Shown: positions 58,055 through 64,000 of the stretch, piece by piece
How the letters are laid out: each line of letters begins with the position of its first letter
Position numbering within the stretch: the first letter of the stretch is position 1
Assembly (NCBI GenBank): GCA_032718865.1
Contig: JALUTQ010000018.1
Location: 372,001-436,000, forward strand
Length of the DNA: 64,000 nucleotides
Direction of reading: 5' to 3'
Source: Tilletia caries
Lineage: Eukaryota > Basidiomycota > Exobasidiomycetes > Tilletiales > Tilletiaceae
The notes under the pieces: generated by a model
Databases searched by the model: none
What the model was told of the DNA's origin: nothing
The model's input: only the letters and a program-made list of their open reading frames with translations
Program-made: the position numbers and the translations under genes

Positions 58055-58705
58055 TTGACGCTGGCTTGGCCCACGCCTCCAGCTCACAACTTCCTGCTCC
58101 GGCGCCCTCTCTGCCCCAAGCCCCTGCTCTCCCAACCGCGGCGAGTGGACACGATGACTCGGATCATGCTGCCCACCATCTCCCACAGGCTCCGCCCCCT
58201 CCCACCATCCCTGGGGCCCCAGCCGTGCCATCAACGAGCCGGTTCCCGAACCCTCCAGTCACACCGCCTGGTCGCGCTCTCTCTCCCCCTAACGACGCCG
58301 CGTTCCGCTTTAACTATGCGGCCTTCGCCTCCAGCTCCTCTGCGCGCGCGGCCTCCCCTTCGCCCACAAGCACCCGCAGCCACGGCTCTGCGGTCTCCGG
58401 ATCGTCATCCACCGTCGTCGGCTGGATCGTCATCCAGCTCCACGCCCCACAAGAAAGCCAAGCGCAGCCTCTCCTCTGGCAGGTCTGGTGACAAGACCCC
58501 TACTCCCTCTTCAACCGCTGCTGCTGCTGGTCGCACTAGCACCACTGCCATTGCGACGCGCACTCGTCGTAAGGCTCGTGCCGCGGCATCTCGCCCTCCT
58601 GACGGCCTCATCCAAACTTGCCTCAACTTTGGCGCCAACACGGGTAACCTCAACACTGCCGCGGCATCCACGTCCTCCTCCTCGAACACCGCCCCACGCA
58701 TCTAG
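58055..58705 (+). other. Ala/Pro/Ser-rich open frames, possible ORF1 remnant
   Basis: Two overlapping plus frames (58,015-58,491 and 58,055-58,705) are low complexity. The second ends with a basic stretch (KKAKRSLSSGRSGDK, RTRRKARAAA) and LIQTCLNFGANTG. It resembles the disordered head of a gag-like protein, but no domain is seen and a frameshift may separate the parts. Confidence 0.3.
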
Positions 58706-58818
58706 TAAACACCGCGCCCCTACCCCTCGCTTTCTTCCCAGACTTGTGAAACTGCTCCTGTCTCTCCTCCTTCAGCTCATCTCCTTCGTGTCCACGTCCT
58801 TTGCGTCTTCTCTTCACG

Positions 58819-58871
58819 TTGAGGCCGTAGTCCGAAAGGGCGTGGGTTCGAATCCCACTCTCATCACCATG
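58819..58871 (+). other. tRNA-like 3' half (Leu/Ser type) with CCA
   Basis: A long variable-arm-like stretch (GAGGCCGTAGTCCGAAAGG) is followed by a perfect T arm, GTGGGTTCGAATCCCAC, then TCTCATCA and CCA. This is the 3' half of a class II tRNA with its CCA end in the DNA. No matching 5' half (GATGAGA...) lies upstream within 200 bases, so it is not a complete gene. It could be a tRNA-derived primer or SINE/LINE tail trace. Confidence 0.5.
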
Positions 58872-59095
58872 TACTAAACAGCATGTGCTGTCTAGCAAGT
58901 ATGGCAAAGGCAAGAGGTATGAATCGATGTCGAGAGCTAGGTACAGTGAGAAGTGTGATGCGAAGGTGACATGGAGAGAGAGAGAAGGGTCTCGGCCGAG
59001 AGAAAGAAGAGAGGAAAGTGGAGAAGAAAGGGAAAGAGAAGGAAGGGAGGATATAAGATAAGATTCCTGACCTGGGTGCGTACCTTACCAGAGTG

Positions 59096-61041
59096 TTCCC
59101 CTAACTTTTTCGCCTTGTTGAATAACAGGTCGCTGGGGGCTGGGAGTGGGATTTAAATACAGACTTAGTCAACAAAGTTAAGTAGCAGCAACTTACTCCT
59201 TGGAACCATAGTGACCTGGCTGTCGGCTGAAGCCCAGAGGCCAGGGTGTCCCTCAGACTCGATGTGGACCTCAGACCCTTATGACCTGGTAGAGATGTGC
59301 GAAGACGTGACTGGGGGCGTCCTCTCCCCCTCCCCTTTTCGCGAATCTTTTGTATCAGAAAGGTCACCAAATCTCAGCCCAGCACGGCTACGCAGAAGCT
59401 CAAGGTAGCTTCGCTACCCTTCGTCTGCTTCGCCATGCGGCTGCGACTTGCGATCGTAGCTACGAGCATCTATATCATTGTCCATGTAACATTTTGAATG
59501 TTGATCAAACTTGCGTGAAAAAGGGATTGAGGAACTTCACACACGTAATCATCCCGCACGGCTGTATCTACCAAGGAAGCAGAAAGCAAAGAATGATATG
59601 TCATATGATGGCTTCGCGCAGAGAGAGACAATTGACAAGCAAGACGGAGAATAGCTGCGAGCGCAATGAAGATAAAATTAAAAGACTGAGGAGAAAAAAG
59701 CGTGAGGCTAATGCAGAAGGAGAGGTTAGGGGATAGGAAACATAAGCGGCCGGGGAAGCAGACGGAAGGGACGTAGAAGACGGGTGAAGGCTGAGACCGG
59801 AGACGAATGGGCAAAGGAATGCCAACAGAGCTTGATGCGAAGGTAAGGGAATATAGAAGAGGCAAGAGCACAGCAGAAAGAAAGTCAGATCAGGTCAGGT
59901 CAGGTCAGGTCAGCCGTCAGGTCAGGTCAGGTCCAGTGTTGAACATACTATTGGAGTATGGAACCCTGGGCGACTTGAGAGAGGAGAAGCACAATGGTGA
60001 CGCCGAAGGTGGCCACCGACGACGGACACATTGACCTCGGCGGGCTTGACGTTGGCAATGTCGAAGTGGAAGGTGGAGGCGCGTGTGATGTCAAAGGTGG
60101 TGACCCGTGACACAGAACAGACTGTACGAAGATATGCAGTGATGAGCACCATTTTAACTCATGAAGCGTCAGAGCCGTTAGAAGAAGGAGAGGGGGGGTC
60201 GGGGGGGAAAACCCACCGCTTGGGGTCGTAAAGACTTGAAGACCTCGGCGACGATGGGCACGGTGGAGTTGACGGGGTTGGAGATGACGAGGTGGTGTGC
60301 TTTGGGAGCAACCTTGGCAGCGGCTTTGTCGAGGGAGAGAGCTGTCCGATGGGGCATGGTGAGTGAGGAAAGTCAGTCTACTCATCTTGACGACGTCGAC
60401 TGGATTCATAAGAGCAGAGAGCTGAAAAACGAATGGGTGAGTAAGGACCTAACCCGGAGCACCTGATGCAGATGCGCGTATAAACACGAGGCTCACTTTG
60501 GATGACAATTCGGGAGTGCTAACTGCTGGGCCGGACTCAGAATGGGAACAAAGCAGAGACTTGTATGGGTAAGTGGTATCAGCCATCAGGTTAAGCAAGA
60601 AAAAGCAAAACAGCGGTGAGCATCATTAACTTGAACCTTGGTGAGCAGAGAGCGGTTAAAAAGAAATCGAGAGGGGGATTGTTCAATTCGCATGATGCTT
60701 GTCGGGCTTCGATGGAAGCGTGAAGAAAGGCTGGCGGTGTTGGTTGTCGTCTGTCGAGTGTCGAAATGAACTGATTACGTATGCAAGATTTCTGCACTCT
60801 GTGCTTATGTAAGGAAAACCAAACTTTGGCTCAAGGACAGATCAGTCAATTCTGATGCTACAACCACGAAACCTGTGCCAGAAGTTGCAGGACTAGATTT
60901 GGTCAAGGGTCTACTGATTCAGAATGGTGTGTTGTGTTGGTAGTTGCGAAGAAAAGTCCCAAACTACGAGCCTGAATGGCAAAAAGCTTACGGCCGTAAG
61001 GCGGGAGCCGCCCTATAACCCCTTAACTAAAGTTAGGGGAA
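59096..61041 (-). mobile_element. 1.95-kb unit with TTCCCCTAACTTT ends (right arm, inverted)
   Basis: Inverted copy of 53,035-54,979 with the same 13-bp ends. The shared sequence extends to 59,063 on the inner side. Differences I see are run-length changes (for example AAAATTAAAAG against five-base runs on the left; 7 G against 6 near 60,200). Together with the left copy it makes an 8-kb palindrome-like structure around the ORF1 region. Confidence 0.7.
59970..60340 (-). pseudogene. Malate dehydrogenase relic (right arm)
   Basis: Inverted copy of the relic at 53,736-54,106 with the same blocks and the same broken frame, so it was disabled before or at the time of duplication. Confidence 0.8.
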
Positions 61042-62164
61042 AAGATGGCAAATGTGGGAAGGGGCCGACACACAGAGGCATTTGATGATAGCAGAACCCA
61101 GGAATGTCATTACAAGAGCAGAGGTTGTAGTATTGGGAGAGTAGGGAAAACCCCGGCAGGAAACAAGTGAGGAGGAATACGTGAAAGAGCGCCTGCTCGG
61201 GGCAAGGGAATGTGTGTGTCGCAGACCTGAAGACCGCATTGGGTCGGCGCGTAAGTCGAGAAGAAAGAGAAGAGAAAGAAAAGCTAAGGTATGTGGGAAG
61301 TGGGAGAGAGACGAGGTACGACGGATGGCATAGGGCTGGGGAAAGGCCCAGGGGCAAAGGGGGAACTTTGCCAAAGGGGTGCGGATCGAGGGGAGAGGTC
61401 GAGACGAGACAGATACGGAAAAGACTTGCGGTCGTGAATGGAAGGCTGAAGTAGAAGAGGGTCGTCTGAGCTGGGCGCATGGAGAAGTGGCTAGGGGCTG
61501 CTGGAGTGTGAAGGGGCGAGCCGAGCGCAGAGGAAATTGTTCGGGTCGTCGACGCAAAAGAGATGCCGAGAGGGAACGTAGAGAGCGGTGGCTTGGCTGT
61601 ATGCGGGCCCGAAGTGGGTAGCATTTGAGCCGCAAGGGCTAACGTGTGGCTCACAGGGAGCAAGGTGAGGTCCACGAAGGACAGGGTATGGTCCACGAGG
61701 GACAGAGTATGGTCCACGAGGGACAGAGTAAGGTCCACGAGGGACAAGGTAGGACCTTCAGAAGGCCGAGAAAAATCCCGCAGGAGGTACGGGGGAAGTG
61801 GAAGGGAGGTGTTGGTGGAGGCCTCAGTGGGCAGGCGATGGTGTCGCAATGACACCGGCAGAGGGAGTCTCGGGACGGCCCAAGGCAAAGAAGTGAGGAG
61901 ACCGAGTTGGTCAAGAAGGCTGGGGGGCGCCAAGGAGAGGTCGTGGAAAGAGGGAGAAGGGGAGGGGGAAACAGAAAGAAGGGGAGCTAGAAAGGAGGAA
62001 GAAGAAGAAGAAAAGGTCAGTGTCAACGCAGCAGGCTGGAGAGGAGAAGTCAGTAGCCTGGAAGCGGAAGAGGAGCCGGGTCGGCGCGAGTAGGCGGCGA
62101 GGCCAAAAGGGACCCTGAAAAGGTCGGGAGCGCAAGAGCGGGTCAAGTGAGCGACGGGCATCAT
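61042..62164. other. Low-complexity region, possible transposon flank
   Basis: The minus strand is open for 383 codons (61,013-62,164) but reads as Ser/Pro/Leu-rich sequence with no domain; its openness follows from a purine-rich plus strand. It contains the 21-bp tandem repeat listed next. It may be the detached 5' part of a LINE, which I cannot show. Confidence 0.3.
61669..61752 (+). repeat. Four tandem 21-bp repeats
   Basis: Four units of GGTCCACGAGGGACAGAGTA plus one base, each with one to four changes. The unit is a multiple of three, so the repeat stays in frame on either strand. Confidence 0.9.
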
Positions 62165-62165
62165 G

Positions 62166-62192
62166 CTGGTGGTGGTGGTGGTGGTGGTGGTG
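62166..62192 (+). repeat. GGT trinucleotide microsatellite
   Basis: About nine uninterrupted GGT/TGG units. Confidence 0.9.
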
Positions 62193-62713
62193 GCGCTTGA
62201 TTCTCGCTATCTAATCGTTATCTTTCGTTCAGGAACAGCCGAGCTCCGTGCGCTCTCACGTGAGACACCCATGCGCCCGACCGTGCACCTCGCCGGGGCG
62301 CGCATGAAGGCTTTGGGCTCAATGCATGCGGAAACGTTCCCTTGTGAGCGGTGAGCGTCAGAGCTGTGCACGATGCTCAGGCTGATGCTGATGCTGAGGG
62401 CGGGAGCGGGGAGCGTGACGCAAGCTCAGGGTGGAGACCGGCTTGCTGTGTACTCAGCGTCATCTCATTTCATCTCTGGCGGTGACTGGCAACTGGGGAC
62501 CATGGATGCATCATGCATGGGTTCATGCTGGGGCTCCTGCAATTGACACTTGTTCGCAACGACCACCATCACCTCGACGGAAAGCAGCAGGAAGCGCATC
62601 CACTCTGAGCATCGTGTCCGGCATCGTCCTGTTGCCCCGAAAGAATCCCATCTCTGCCCCGCCCCTCGTCATCTCCCTCGGCCTCGTCTCCCTCACAAGT
62701 GGCCGGGAACGCA
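62193..62713. other. Promoter and leader of the CaM kinase gene
   Basis: No gene seen. A GATGCTGATGCTGATGCTGA run near 62,375-62,397 and a C-rich leader (62,640-62,700) precede the start codon. Confidence 0.4.
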
Positions 62714-64000
62714 ATGCCAATCACAGACGTCTTCAAGGCGCAGCCAGCGTCGTACGCGCAGAAGAAGGAGTACGAGTTCAAGAAGACGCTTGGCCAAGGC
62801 ACCTTCGGCATCGTCCGCAGCGCCCGCTGGAAAGCAGCCGACCCTCCCATCGATGTCGCCGTCAAAGTCATCAGCAAGAAGATCCTCAAGGGACACTTTG
62901 AGATCGTCGAGAGCGAGATGAGCGTGCTCAAGGGACTCGATCATCCGCATATCGTCAAGCTCCTCAGCTGGTTTGAGTCCAAGGACAAGTTTTATCTCGT
63001 CTTTGAGGAGGCGACCGGCGGAGAGCTCTTCGATCGCATCCTCGCCCGCGGCAGATTCACAGAGTCCGACGCGTGCAAGGTCATCCGCTCCATCACCAGC
63101 GCGATCGAATATCTACACGATCATAACATCGTGAGTTCCAGCTTGATGAGAGTGCACGTGTCTGCGCTTGCGGAATCATGGTAACTAAAAGGCTTGCATT
63201 ATAACTTCCATTGCAGGTCCATCGCGATATCAAGCCAGAGAACATCCTCTTCCGAACAAAAGCAGAGGACGCAAATGTTGTTCTCGTCGATTTCGGCATA
63301 GCGAAACACATGGTCAGTATCCCAGCTCTTTCTACGCGTTTTACGCGAAAATCATTCACACTCACTCGTCCATCTTGTTGAATGTGCAGGAGAACGAGTC
63401 AGAGGTCCTCACGAATGTCTGCGGGAGCTTTGGCTATGCCGCTCCCGAAGTACTCAGCAAGAAGGGTCACGGCATGCAGGTCGATCTGTGGAGCATCGGC
63501 GTGATCACATACACAATGTGAGCCCGAGAAGCGACGCGGCCTCAAAATACGATAAAGGGAACTGACACGCTTTTCCCCTGTAGGCTCTGTGGCTACACCC
63601 CATTCCGCTCAGATGATCCAGCCAGGCTGGCGGCGGAAACACAACGAGGCAAGATCGAGTTCCGTGAGTGCTGTTCACCTGACGTACGAATTTAATGCGT
63701 TGCAATACGCGTGCTCAATGCGTTTAGCGATTCTACTGCCCTTTTCATAGACGACCGCTACTGGAAGAACATTTCTGCAGAGGCGAAAGATTTCGTCAAG
63801 AGCTGTCTTACTGTCGACCCTGCCCACCGCATCAGTGCGGGGCAGGCGATGCGGCATCCCGTGAGTGCAACCGATTGGCATTCATGCTCGTATACGCGTA
63901 CTCGTTAGGTACTGACAAAAGTACAATGATCCTGCAAAAGTGGCTCATGCGCGCCGAGGGCGAGCCTATTGTCAACGGTCCCGACATCTCGATTGGTCTC
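62714..64000 (+). CDS. Ca2+/calmodulin-dependent protein kinase I type (partial)
   Basis: Cytosolic Ser/Thr kinase of calcium signalling. The 3' end lies beyond the window. Exons 62714-63130, 63217-63312, 63390-63517, 63584-63663, 63751-63860 and 63941 onwards. The start is the ATG giving [14 protein letters not shown]; a GTG five codons earlier is not used. Seen: Gly loop GQGTFG, VAIK-type [19 protein letters not shown] catalytic loop, DFGIAKHM, the activation segment ending in APE ([17 protein letters not shown]), [10 protein letters not shown], the CMK signature [13 protein letters not shown] and the HPW turn. The autoinhibitory/calmodulin-binding helix would follow at GPDISIGL. The order and introns fit fungal CMK1/CmkA. 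Confidence 0.94.

Noticed and set aside
57614..58234. 206-codon minus-strand frame
   Set aside because: The RVVRV-type repeats are the translation of the GCGCACCAC array.
53035..61041. Helitron
   Set aside because: Gene capture and an end hairpin fit, but there is no CTRR 3' end, no Rep/helicase, and the ends are inverted repeats.
61013..62164. 383-codon minus-strand frame
   Set aside because: Ser/Pro/Leu low complexity, extends from the arm repeat through tandem repeats, no domain; explained by base composition.

Overview
The window is eukaryotic nuclear DNA from a basidiomycete fungus, probably a yeast-like or smut-like lineage; I cannot fix the class. The evidence is dense short introns (mostly 50-100 nt, GTRAGT donors), typical basidiomycete proteins (GH5 exo-glucanase with an N-terminal anchor, kexin, F-box/propeller protein, C2H2 plus fungal-specific-domain regulator) and fungal transposons (Tad-like LINE, PIF/Harbinger, hAT and CACTA-like MITEs). 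There are no operons; every gene has its own spliced frame, and exons were placed by hand from splice sites and reading frame.

Layout. 0-18 kb is a conserved housekeeping block: GH5 exo-1,3-beta-glucanase, ribose-5-phosphate isomerase, ZIP metal transporter, OLA1-type GTPase/ATPase (minus), kexin, and an F-box protein (minus) with ten exons. The block is interrupted only by a small CACTA-like MITE at 5.0-5.6 kb and a 29-bp inverted repeat pair at 10.5/11.4 kb.

18.3-37.5 kb is rearranged. A universal-stress-protein gene (22.9-25.6 kb), a MET1/SUMT relic, an LRR relic, a THI4 relic, a helical-bundle/TPR gene, a small secreted protein gene and a C2H2 transcription factor gene lie in order. Segments from both ends of that interval reappear fused and inverted at 18,321-22,600. 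The fused order (24,486 joined to 34,464) is what a circular copy of 24.5-34.5 kb would give, and the left edge shows a sharp change in divergence, as if the copy had recombined into a resident diverged relic.

37.8-62 kb is transposon-rich. It holds a degenerate LINE cut by a 762-bp hAT MITE with perfect 8-bp target duplications; an apparently intact PIF/Harbinger element (DDE transposase plus Myb/SANT partner, terminal inverted repeats); a CACTA-like MITE beside it; the SNARE GOS1; a mitochondrial dehydrogenase kinase; and a LINE (endonuclease/RT, one frameshift, T13 on the plus strand marking its poly-A) inserted about 90 bp upstream of the kinase start. An 8-kb inverted-repeat structure follows (arms 53,035-55,012 and 59,063-61,041). 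Each arm is a ~1.95-kb unit ending in TTCCCCTAACTTT and carrying a malate dehydrogenase relic. A LINE-type ORF1 with a zinc knuckle lies between the arms.

The last 1.3 kb is the 5' part of a calmodulin-dependent protein kinase gene that runs off the window. The genes do not form one pathway. What ties the window together is its history: a conserved block next to a region built by transposition, gene capture and inverted duplication.
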